From positions 1 through 11,432 of the forward strand of contig DIUS01000033.1 of NCBI GenBank assembly GCA_002423075.1: a DNA stretch of 11,432 bases. Direction: 5' to 3'. The position numbers and the translations under genes were made by a program. Position 1 is the stretch's first letter; every line of letters begins with the position of its first letter. The notes beneath the pieces were generated by a model. That model saw only the letters and a program-made list of their open reading frames with translations, did no database searches and was not told the DNA's origin. The stretch is from Microbacteriaceae bacterium UBA6152 (GTDB taxonomy: Bacteria; Actinomycetota; Actinomycetes; Actinomycetales; Microbacteriaceae). This document shows positions 5,689 through 11,432 of the stretch, one piece after another.

Positions 5689-6321
5689 ATGCCCGCCGAC
5701 CTGGTTCATCTCGTGCGGCACGGCGAGGTGCACAACCCCGATCGCGTGCTCTACGGGCGACTGCCGAACTTCGGACTCAGTGACCTCGGGCACCGCATGG
5801 CTGCCGCGTCCGTGTCGCTGCTGGCGGGGCATCCGGTCACCGCGCTCTATGCCAGCCCACTGCAGCGCGCGCAAGAATCGGCGGCCCCCTGGGCGGAGGG
5901 TTTTGGTCTCGACGTGCGCACCGAACCGCGCATCATCGAGCCCACCAACCGCTTCGAGGGCAAGCGCATGAACGGCCGCACTCTCTCTGACCCTCGCAAT
6001 TGGCACTTGCTGCGCAACCCGCGGCTTCCGAGCTGGGGCGAGCCCTTCGCCGACGTTGCAGCTCGGATGCTCTCTGCCATGATCTCTGCCCGCGAGGCTG
6101 TCGACTCGGGCGAGGTCGTCATGGTCAGCCACCAGTTGCCCATTTGGATGGCGCACCGCGCTCTCGCCGGAGAGCCCCTGCACCACGACCCACGCAAGCG
6201 CCGCTGCTCGCTCTCGAGCGTCACGAGCTTCACGTGGGCAGACGGCCGCTTCACTGAGACTGACTATCAGCAGCCGAGTGCAGACTTGATCGCAGAGTCG
6301 ACCGACCTGGGAGCAGTGTGA
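5689..6321 (+). CDS. Histidine phosphatase (phosphoglycerate-mutase-like)
   Basis: Cytosolic histidine-phosphatase superfamily protein of 210 residues. The catalytic RHGE motif is at 10-13, with His11 the phosphorylated residue. A phosphate-binding Arg60 lies in SPLQRAQESA, Glu84 is a candidate acid, and the second catalytic His148 lies in VMVSHQLPIW. The natural substrate is not evident. The family includes phosphoglycerate mutases and many small-molecule phosphatases, and this member is not a typical glycolytic mutase. It leads the cytochrome c maturation gene chain, as Rv0525 does in Mycobacterium tuberculosis, and its stop codon overlaps the next start by 4 bases. The ATG at 5689 is chosen for the promoter spacing and because VRHGE stands in its normal position about ten residues from the start. 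Confidence 0.88.
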   Translation: MPADLVHLVRHGEVHNPDRVLYGRLPNFGLSDLGHRMAAASVSLLAGHPVTALYASPLQRAQESAAPWAEGFGLDVRTEPRIIEPTNRFEGKRMNGRTLSDPRNWHLLRNPRLPSWGEPFADVAARMLSAMISAREAVDSGEVVMVSHQLPIWMAHRALAGEPLHHDPRKRRCSLSSVTSFTWADGRFTETDYQQPSADLIAESTDLGAV

Positions 6322-6926
6322 TCCGCCGAATCGCCGCACGCCGCGCGAGCGCCGTCGTTCTCGCCACGGCTGTCATCGTGCTCGCCGGCTGTACCTCGAG
6401 CGACCCGCTCGCCGAGCTATACCGAGAAGGCACCGGCCAGGGGTACATCTCGGGCGATGGTGCCTATACGGTCATCGCCGAGGCCGATCGTGCCGCGCCT
6501 ATCGAGGTTTCGGGGCTCATCGAGAATGGCGACTCGGTCTCGAGCGACGACTATCTGGGCGACGTGCTGGTCGTGAACTTCTGGTACGCCGGATGCCCTC
6601 CGTGCCGTCTCGAAGCCGCCGACCTCGAGACGCTCTCGCAGCGGTTCGCCCCTGACGGAGTGAGCTTTCTCGGCGTCAACATCCACGACCAGGCGCCGAC
6701 GGCCTTGTCGTTCGCGAACGAGTTCGGCGTGACCTACCCCTCGATTCTCGACGTCAACGACGGCTCGGTGCGCCTCGCATTCGCGGGCCAGGTTGCGCCG
6801 AACGCTGTGCCGACGACCCTCGTGCTCGACCAGCAGGGCCGCGTCGCGGCGCGCATCTCGGGCCTGCTCACCGAGCCGAGCGTGCTGCGGTCGATGATCA
6901 CCGACGTGCTCGCCGAAGCACCGTGA
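6318..6926 (+). CDS. TlpA/ResA-like thiol-disulfide lipoprotein
   Basis: Membrane-anchored thioredoxin-fold protein of 202 residues on the outer face of the membrane. A signal with lipobox VLAGC (Cys25) is followed by a TlpA/ResA-type domain: VVNFWYAGCPPC with redox pair Cys93/Cys96, FLGVNIHD, and the cis-proline loop VPTTLVLDQQG. It most likely reduces the CXXCH thiols of apocytochrome c before haem attachment, receiving electrons from the CcdA encoded next. It corresponds in position to Rv0526. The GTG start overlaps the phosphatase stop (GTGA, 6318-6321), showing translational coupling. The role is known for the family, and the specific partners are inferred from the operon. Confidence 0.9.
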   Translation: MIRRIAARRASAVVLATAVIVLAGCTSSDPLAELYREGTGQGYISGDGAYTVIAEADRAAPIEVSGLIENGDSVSSDDYLGDVLVVNFWYAGCPPCRLEAADLETLSQRFAPDGVSFLGVNIHDQAPTALSFANEFGVTYPSILDVNDGSVRLAFAGQVAPNAVPTTLVLDQQGRVAARISGLLTEPSVLRSMITDVLAEAP

Positions 6927-7687
6927 TCACACTCGCGGGCGCCGTCAACCCGATCGGCGAGATCGTGCTGAGCGGCAACCTGCTGCTCGCCGTGCCGATT
7001 GCGCTCGCCGCCGGCTTTCTCGCCTTCGCCTCGCCGTGCGTGTTGCCACTGGTGCCGGGCTACCTCGCCTACATCGGCGGCTTCACCCGGGCCGAAGAGT
7101 TCGAGCAAGGCCGCGGCCGTCTGCTGCTCGGGGTCGCGCTGTTCGTGCTCGGCTTCACCGCGGTCTTCGTCGGGTTCTCGATCGTCTTCGCCACCGCGGG
7201 CCTGCTGCTGTTGCCCTGGCTCGACCTCATCACGCGCATCGCGGGCGTCATCGTCATCGTCATGGGTTTCGTCTTCATCGGGCAGGTGAGCTTTCTGCAG
7301 CGCGCGCTCACACCGCGCATCACGACGGCCACAGGTGTCGCCGGGGCGCCCCTGCTCGGCGTTGTCTTTGGTCTCGGCTGGGTGCCCTGCATCGGCCCGA
7401 CGCTCATCGCCGTCAACGCGCTCGTGCTCGGCGAAGGGAACCTCGGGCGTGCAGCGCTCATCGGCACGGCCTACAGCCTCGGCCTCGGTGTGCCCTTCCT
7501 GCTCGTCGCCCTCGGCTTCCGCTGGGTCGCGGGGGCGACCGCGTGGCTCAAGCGCAACATCCGCGTCATCAACATTGTTGGCGGCGCGTTGCTCATCGTG
7601 ATCGGCCTCATGATGGTTACCGGCCTCTGGCAGTTGTTCGTCTCGAGCCTCCAGGCGGTGATCGGTGGAACCTCTACGCCCCTCTGA
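6923..7687 (+). CDS. ccdA: CcdA-type transmembrane thiol-electron transporter
   Basis: Polytopic membrane protein of 254 residues with about six hydrophobic helices (about 21-43, 67-97, 103-122, 140-168, 178-205, 212-240). The two conserved cysteines lie in ASPCVLPLVPGYLAYIGG (Cys39) and GWVPCIGPTL (Cys156), the hallmark of the CcdA/DsbD transmembrane domain. It passes electrons from cytoplasmic thioredoxin to thioredoxin-fold proteins outside, here presumably the TlpA-like lipoprotein encoded just upstream. The GTG start overlaps the preceding stop by 4 bases (GTGA, 6923-6926). Its 3' end overlaps the resB start by 23 bases. Confidence 0.95.
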   Translation: MITLAGAVNPIGEIVLSGNLLLAVPIALAAGFLAFASPCVLPLVPGYLAYIGGFTRAEEFEQGRGRLLLGVALFVLGFTAVFVGFSIVFATAGLLLLPWLDLITRIAGVIVIVMGFVFIGQVSFLQRALTPRITTATGVAGAPLLGVVFGLGWVPCIGPTLIAVNALVLGEGNLGRAALIGTAYSLGLGVPFLLVALGFRWVAGATAWLKRNIRVINIVGGALLIVIGLMMVTGLWQLFVSSLQAVIGGTSTPL

Positions 7688-9272
7688 CTTCCACGACAGC
7701 CCCGAGCCTGCCAAAGACGTGCCCGCGTCCCGTTCGTCGGCGATCGCCCAGCCAAAGCTCGATGCCACCGGCTGGGTGCGCTTCGTCTTTCGCCAGCTGA
7801 CGAGCATGCGCACGGCGCTCGTGCTGCTGCTGCTGCTCGCCGTCGCCGCGATACCCGGCTCGCTCGTGCCGCAGCGCTCGGCCGACCCCAATGGCGTCGT
7901 GCAGTTCGAGCGCGACAACCCCGACCTGTTCCCGGTGCTCGACGCCCTGCAGGTCTTCGACACCTACACCTCGGTGTGGTTTTCGGCGATCTACCTGCTG
8001 TTGTTCGTGTCGCTTATCGGCTGCATCATCCCCCGCACGCAGCACCACGCCAAGGCGCTGCGCGCGCGGCCCCCGGCGACTCCGGCACGCCTCGACCGGC
8101 TCGTCGGGCACACCGAGCGGAGAGCATCCGTCGATATTGAGACGGCGCTCGCCGAAGCGCGCACGCTGCTGCGCGCGCAGCGATTCCGCGTCGAGCGCTA
8201 CGGCGACTCACTCAGTGCCGAGCGCGGCTACCTGCGCGAGACCGGCAATCTGGTCTTCCACATGGCCCTCGTCGGCATTCTCGCCACGATCGGCCTCGCG
8301 GGCGGCTTCGGATACAACGGCCAACGCGTGATCGTGCAGGGGCAGACTTTCACGAACCAGCTCACGAGCTACGACTCGTTCAGCCCGGGGCGCTTCTTCG
8401 ACGAGACGCGGCTCGACCCGTTCTCGCTCAGGCTCGACGAGTTCGAGGCGGTGTACGACATCGATACGACGACCGGGCGACCGATTCCGCTCGACTTCAC
8501 GGCCTCGGTGACGGTCGCCGAGAACGGCGAGTCGCGGGCCGAGACCGTGCGGGTCAACGAGCCGTTGCCGGTCGGCCGCACGAACGCCTACCTGCTCGGC
8601 AACGGCTTCGCGCCGTGGATCACCGTCTTCGATGCCGACGGCACGGCCGTCTTCAGCCAACCCGTGCCGTTCTTGCCGCAAGACGCCAACCTGACGAGCC
8701 TTGGTGTCGTCAAGGTGCCCGACGGTCTCGACGAACAGCTGGGCATGATCGGCTTCTTCTACCCCTCGGCAGTCGCGCTCGAGTCGGGGGCCCTCTCGTC
8801 GATCTTCCCCGAGCCCGACAATCCCGTGCTGACCCTCAACGCCTTCGAGGGCGACCTTGGCCTCGATGAGGGCGTGCCACGCAACGCCTACTCGCTCAAC
8901 ACCGACGACCTCGACCAGATCACGGGTGGCGACTCAGGCGTCGACTCGATCGTGCTGCAGATCGGCGAGAGCGCCGAACTGCCCGGCGGCCGAGGCAGCG
9001 TCGAGTTCACGAGCCTCCCGCGCTTCGTGAGCCTCGATGTTCACCATGACCCGACGCAGGCCGGCGTGCTCATCTCGTCGCTGCTCGTGCTCGCCGGGCT
9101 ACTCACGAGCCTGTTCGTGCCGCGGCGGCGACTGTGGGTCGTCGCGACGGCCGACGGCGACGGGGTGCGGCTGCAGTACGCCGGCCTCGCGCGCGGTGAC
9201 GACCCCGGGCTCGAGCGCGCGGTGGGCGAGCTCGCCGACCGGCACATCGAGGCGCTCGCCCGAGCGAAATAG
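7665..9272 (+). CDS. resB: Cytochrome c biogenesis protein ResB
   Basis: ResB/Ccs1 subunit of the System II haem-delivery and ligation complex, 535 residues. It has three N-terminal helices (about 50-69, 104-122, 194-214), a large extracytoplasmic domain (about 215-465) and a fourth helix (about 466-486) with a short cytosolic tail. Family-like stretches include RTALVLLLLLAVAAIPGSLVPQ, shown here by residues 50-70, GNLVFHMALVG with His199, and LDVHHDP (458-463) before the last helix; these histidines are candidate haem ligands. The GTG start lies inside ccdA with AGGCGG (7653-7658) as a plausible ribosome site. It works with ResC, whose gene is separated from it by the opposing DsbA-like gene. 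The N-terminal 35 residues are poorly conserved-looking and the exact start is less certain. Confidence 0.93.
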   Translation: MEPLRPSDFHDSPEPAKDVPASRSSAIAQPKLDATGWVRFVFRQLTSMRTALVLLLLLAVAAIPGSLVPQRSADPNGVVQFERDNPDLFPVLDALQVFDTYTSVWFSAIYLLLFVSLIGCIIPRTQHHAKALRARPPATPARLDRLVGHTERRASVDIETALAEARTLLRAQRFRVERYGDSLSAERGYLRETGNLVFHMALVGILATIGLAGGFGYNGQRVIVQGQTFTNQLTSYDSFSPGRFFDETRLDPFSLRLDEFEAVYDIDTTTGRPIPLDFTASVTVAENGESRAETVRVNEPLPVGRTNAYLLGNGFAPWITVFDADGTAVFSQPVPFLPQDANLTSLGVVKVPDGLDEQLGMIGFFYPSAVALESGALSSIFPEPDNPVLTLNAFEGDLGLDEGVPRNAYSLNTDDLDQITGGDSGVDSIVLQIGESAELPGGRGSVEFTSLPRFVSLDVHHDPTQAGVLISSLLVLAGLLTSLFVPRRRLWVVATADGDGVRLQYAGLARGDDPGLERAVGELADRHIEALARAK

Positions 9273-9273
9273 T

Positions 9274-9295
9274 CAGCGGTTCGCTAGACCCGCTG
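9274..9295. terminator. Weak stem-loop between convergent resB and DsbA-like gene
   Basis: CAGCGG (9274-9279) pairs with CCGCTG (9290-9295) over a 10-nt loop, one base after the resB stop. The opposing gene ends at 9327. Position suggests a shared terminator for the convergent genes, but the loop is large and there is no T-run. Confidence 0.3.
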
Positions 9296-9326
9296 CCTCG
9301 ATCGCGCGGGGCTGCTCTCGCACGCC

Positions 9327-10058
9327 CTACTCGCCGAGGGCCTGCTCGACCAGGGCGGCCAGGTCGTCGAGCGAGGCGATCGCCGCCGGCTCGCCGTCGA
9401 TGAAGAAGCTCGGGGTGCCCTGCAGACCCAGGCCCATCGCGTCGGCGTTGTCGCGCGAGATGCGCTCGAGCGTGGCCGGGTCGGCCACCGCGGCGTCGTA
9501 GGCCGCCATGTCGAGACCCAGATCATCTGCCAGCCCGCGGAAGACCTCAGCCTGTGAGCCAACGTTGGCGCTCCACTGCTCCTGCGTCGCGAACAGTGCG
9601 CGGTACATCTCGGCAGCGGCACCCTGCGCGGCGGCGGCCTCGAAGGCGACGGCCGAGTCGACGGCGTGCGGGTGGATGCTCGTGAGCGGGAAATTACGGA
9701 TGACCACGGCCACGTCGTCGCCGTAGGTGTCGATGATCGAGCCGACGCTGCCCGCCGCGACCGCGCAGGCCGGGCACTGGAAGTCGAGAAACTCGACGAT
9801 CGTCACGGCGGAATCGGCTGAGCCGTTGATGTAGTGCGAATCGTCGCGCTGCACCTCGGCCTGGCCGTCGGGGGTGACCTCCGGAAGAGCATCCGTCTGC
9901 CCGCCGCCCCCGAGGCTCGCGATGACGATCAGGGTGATGGCGGCGACGAATGCGAGCGCCATGCCGATGGCGATGAACTGCGCCGTGCGCGGCGACATCG
10001 GCTTCTTGACGGGCTTCTTCTTGGACGACGGCGCAGGGGGCGCGGCAGGACGACTCAT
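9327..10058 (-). CDS. Membrane-anchored DsbA-like thioredoxin-fold oxidoreductase
   Basis: Protein of 243 residues with a Pro/Lys-rich cytosolic tail (1-26), one membrane anchor (about 27-49) and an extracytoplasmic thioredoxin fold of the DsbA/MdbA-like 'thioredoxin_4' type. The active site is FLDFQCPAC with Cys95/Cys98, and the cis-proline loop is GTPSFFIDG (about 214-222). It probably oxidises or isomerises disulfides in exported proteins. It is encoded against the flow of the cytochrome c genes, convergent with resB and divergent from resC. The ATG at 10056-10058 is preferred over the in-frame GTG at 10074-10076 because CAGAAT lies exactly six bases upstream, matching leaderless spacing. 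With the GTG the protein would gain six residues. A link to cytochrome c maturation is suggested only by position. Confidence 0.88.
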   Translation of the reverse strand: MSRPAAPPAPSSKKKPVKKPMSPRTAQFIAIGMALAFVAAITLIVIASLGGGGQTDALPEVTPDGQAEVQRDDSHYINGSADSAVTIVEFLDFQCPACAVAAGSVGSIIDTYGDDVAVVIRNFPLTSIHPHAVDSAVAFEAAAAQGAAAEMYRALFATQEQWSANVGSQAEVFRGLADDLGLDMAAYDAAVADPATLERISRDNADAMGLGLQGTPSFFIDGEPAAIASLDDLAALVEQALGE

Positions 10059-10165
10059 GGGTCCATTCTGAACCACCCCACTCGGCCCGCCCCAGGGCCG
10101 AAGGGCCCGACTGTTGCCGCGGGCGGGGCGGTGCTCTCAGATTTCGACCGTACGATGAGAGTCTG
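10059..10165. promoter_or_regulatory. Divergent promoter region DsbA-like gene / resC
   Basis: On the minus strand CAGAAT (plus 10065-10070) lies 6 nt before the DsbA-like ATG. On the plus strand TACGAT (10151-10156) lies 9 nt before the resC ATG. In the middle, TCGGCCC (10082-10088) and GGGCCGA (10095-10101) make a perfect 7-bp dyad with a 6-nt spacer. GGGCC (10095-10099) can pair instead with GGCCC (10104-10108). Neither -35 box is convincing. The dyad may be a shared operator, but G+C-rich background weakens the inference. Confidence 0.45.
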
Positions 10166-11128
10166 ATGGAAAACCTCGTCTCGCTCTCGCTCGTGGCCGT
10201 CTACTCGGCCATGGGCGTGTACACGGTCTCGTTCATTCTCTTCACGCTCGACCTCGCGAAGCGTTCGGCCGAACGGCCCGTGCCCGCCGTCGCCGTGCAG
10301 ACATCGACGGTCGCCGCGGGGGGCTCGACCACCGCCGTGCTCGTGGCGCCCGAGGTCACCGAGGCCGATACCTCGAACGGGGCGACGCGCTACCAGCGGG
10401 CCGCCTTCGCCCTCGCCGTCTTGGGCTTTGTGCTGCACCTCGGCGCCACGATCTTGCGCGGCATCGCCGCCGAGCGCGTGCCGTGGGCCAATATGTTCGA
10501 GTTCGGCCTGACCGCCACGGCTATGGGCATGGGTGTCTTCTTGCTCGTTCAGTTCTGGAAAGATGTGCGCTACCTCGGTGCCTACATCACGGGGTTCACC
10601 TTGCTTTCGCTCGGCATCGTGACGGTCAACTTCTATGTCGACGTCGTGCCGCTGCCGCCCGCGCTGCAATCGGCGTGGCTCGTCATCCACGTGCTCGTCG
10701 CGACCCTCGCCACCGCGTTCTTCGCCATCGGAGCCGGCCTCTCGATCATGCAGCTGCTGCGCTCGCAGCGCGAAGTGCGCAAGCTGCACGGACTGCGCTT
10801 CCTCGACACGCTGCCGGGCGCGGCGACTCTCGAGTCGCTCGCCTACCGGCTCAACGTCGTCGGCTTTGTGTTCTGGACGTTCACGCTCATCGCTGGTGCG
10901 ATCTGGGCCGAGCGCGCGTGGGGCCGCTACTGGGGCTGGGATACGAAAGAGGTCTGGACCTTCATCATCTGGACCCTCTTCGCCGGCTACATCCATGCCC
11001 GTGCGACGCGCGGCTGGCGTGGCGACCGCTCGGCCTGGCTCGCGATCATCGGCTTTTCAGCCGTCATCTTCAACTACACAATCGTCAATATCGCCTTCAC
11101 CGGCCTGCACTCCTATTCGGGACTGTAG
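10166..11128 (+). CDS. resC: Cytochrome c biogenesis protein ResC (CcsA/CcsB type)
   Basis: Haem-handling subunit of the System II cytochrome c synthase, 320 residues and largely membrane-embedded. The WWD signature is WGRYWGWDTKEVWTFIIW (252-269), the external loop that holds haem. Candidate haem-ligand histidines are His91 (VLHLG), His175 (VIHV), His277 (YIHAR) and His315 (TGLHSYSGL). An N-terminal helix (about 5-28) is followed by a variable, Val/Thr/Ala-rich loop (about 33-75) and then the conserved domain. With ResB it moves haem outward and joins it to apocytochrome c. Databases call this protein ResC, CcsA or CcsB, so the symbol is conventional. The ATG at 10166 follows a TACGAT -10 box by 9 nt with no Shine-Dalgarno. 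Confidence 0.95.
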   Translation: MENLVSLSLVAVYSAMGVYTVSFILFTLDLAKRSAERPVPAVAVQTSTVAAGGSTTAVLVAPEVTEADTSNGATRYQRAAFALAVLGFVLHLGATILRGIAAERVPWANMFEFGLTATAMGMGVFLLVQFWKDVRYLGAYITGFTLLSLGIVTVNFYVDVVPLPPALQSAWLVIHVLVATLATAFFAIGAGLSIMQLLRSQREVRKLHGLRFLDTLPGAATLESLAYRLNVVGFVFWTFTLIAGAIWAERAWGRYWGWDTKEVWTFIIWTLFAGYIHARATRGWRGDRSAWLAIIGFSAVIFNYTIVNIAFTGLHSYSGL

Positions 11129-11169
11129 CGCCAGGCGCGAGACCCTCTCACCTCGTTGCGCCGTTGTGC

Positions 11170-11197
11170 TACCGTGACGCCACGAGGCCCGGCGTCA
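11170..11197 (+). promoter_or_regulatory. Possible promoter and 5'-leader hairpin
   Basis: TACCGT (11170-11175) is a possible -10 box. TGACGCC (11175-11181) and GGCGTCA (11191-11197) form a perfect 7-bp stem with a 9-nt loop about 45 nt before the next start codon. It could be a leader structure of the downstream gene or the terminator of resC. There is no T-run, and no -35 is evident. Confidence 0.35.
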
Positions 11198-11242
11198 TCG
11201 TCGACCCCGGCAATGCGCGGGCCCGACATCGAGGAGTAGTCC

Positions 11243-11432
11243 ATGGCTAAGATCGACGACGACGCGGCCAAGAAGGCCCGTAGCGACGCCGCCCGTAAGG
11301 CGGGCATTCAGGCTCGCAACGACAAGGCGTTCGCCGAGGCGAAGGCCGCTCGTGAGAAGAAGGCCGAGGCCGCCGAGAAGAAGGCCGATGCCGCAGCCAA
11401 GCCCAAGGCGAGCGCCCCCAAGGCGTCGCTCG
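11243..11432 (+). CDS. Lys/Ala-rich protein of unknown function (partial, 3' end missing)
   Basis: An open frame of 63 complete codons runs off the window edge. The ATG is preceded by GAGGAG (11231-11236) at a normal 6-base distance. The visible protein starts MAKIDDDAAKKARSDAARKA and is dominated by Ala, Lys, Glu and Asp, with a likely long charged helix (about 5-52) passing into an Ala/Lys/Pro/Ser-rich segment. No cysteine, aromatic core or catalytic motif is seen. Only one Phe is present and no Trp or Tyr. I do not recognise the family. A nucleic-acid-binding basic tail or a coiled-coil protein would fit the composition, but this is only a guess. It has its own ribosome site, unlike the leaderless genes upstream. 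Confidence 0.65.
   Translation, partial: MAKIDDDAAKKARSDAARKAGIQARNDKAFAEAKAAREKKAEAAEKKADAAAKPKASAPKASL

Noticed and set aside
6734..7963. Minus-strand open frame of 409 codons opposite ccdA and the start of resB
   Set aside because: Low-complexity shadow frame crossing three well-supported plus-strand genes.
10055..10996. Minus-strand open frame opposite resC
   Set aside because: It is Asp/Glu/Arg/His-rich with no recognisable domain, and the plus strand carries an unmistakable WWD-domain protein.
11128..11138. GCGCCAGGCGC as a resC terminator
   Set aside because: The stem is only 4 bp with a 3-nt loop, it starts on the last base of the stop codon, and it has no T-run.
1..11432. tRNA, rRNA, CRISPR array, insertion sequence or phage genes
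   Set aside because: No tRNA-like cloverleaf, regularly spaced repeats, transposase-like ORF or terminal inverted repeats with target duplications were seen by eye.

Overview
The window is high-G+C chromosomal DNA from an actinobacterium, most likely a member of the Microbacteriaceae. The evidence is the codon use, GTG starts, start-on-stop (GTGA) gene overlaps, leaderless-looking promoters, an archaeal-type AspRS ending in RGPTRLLP, and the actinobacterial gene order histidine phosphatase / TlpA-like lipoprotein / CcdA / ResB / ResC. The family-level placement is inference.

Region 1 (1-2998) is a copper module. A CPH-type (CopB, P1B-3) copper ATPase with a His-rich N-terminus is followed by a lipoprotein with a DUF2202 ferritin-like domain. 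Each gene is preceded by almost the same CsoR-like operator, ATACCC-[A/T]-G-tract-GGGTAT, overlapping a TATAMC -10 box. The two genes therefore look like separate transcription units under one copper-sensing repressor, which is not in the window.

Region 2 (2999-4176) is a decaying segment. A glutathione peroxidase gene carries a one-base frameshift that separates the catalytic WNF motif from the rest of the protein. It is followed by a truncated, multiply frameshifted relic of a RecF-like AAA ATPase (COG4637 type).

Region 3 (4177-5571, minus strand) is aspS. The gene carries a hydrophilic insertion in its anticodon-binding domain, and that insertion is encoded by two adjacent perfect hairpins. 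A stem-loop follows its stop codon.

Region 4 (5689-11128) is the System II cytochrome c maturation locus. A histidine phosphatase gene, a TlpA/ResA-like lipoprotein gene, ccdA and resB are chained by overlaps of 4, 4 and 23 bases. A membrane-anchored DsbA-like oxidoreductase is encoded on the opposite strand between resB and resC. resC then has its own promoter, divergent from the DsbA-like gene. Together the products carry reducing power across the membrane (CcdA), reduce apocytochrome CXXCH motifs (TlpA/ResA-like), and move and attach haem (ResB-ResC). The DsbA-like protein would work on the oxidising side.

Region 5 (11129-11432) holds a short 5' leader with a hairpin and the start of a Lys/Ala-rich ORF cut off by the window edge. 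No tRNA, rRNA, CRISPR array or insertion sequence was seen.
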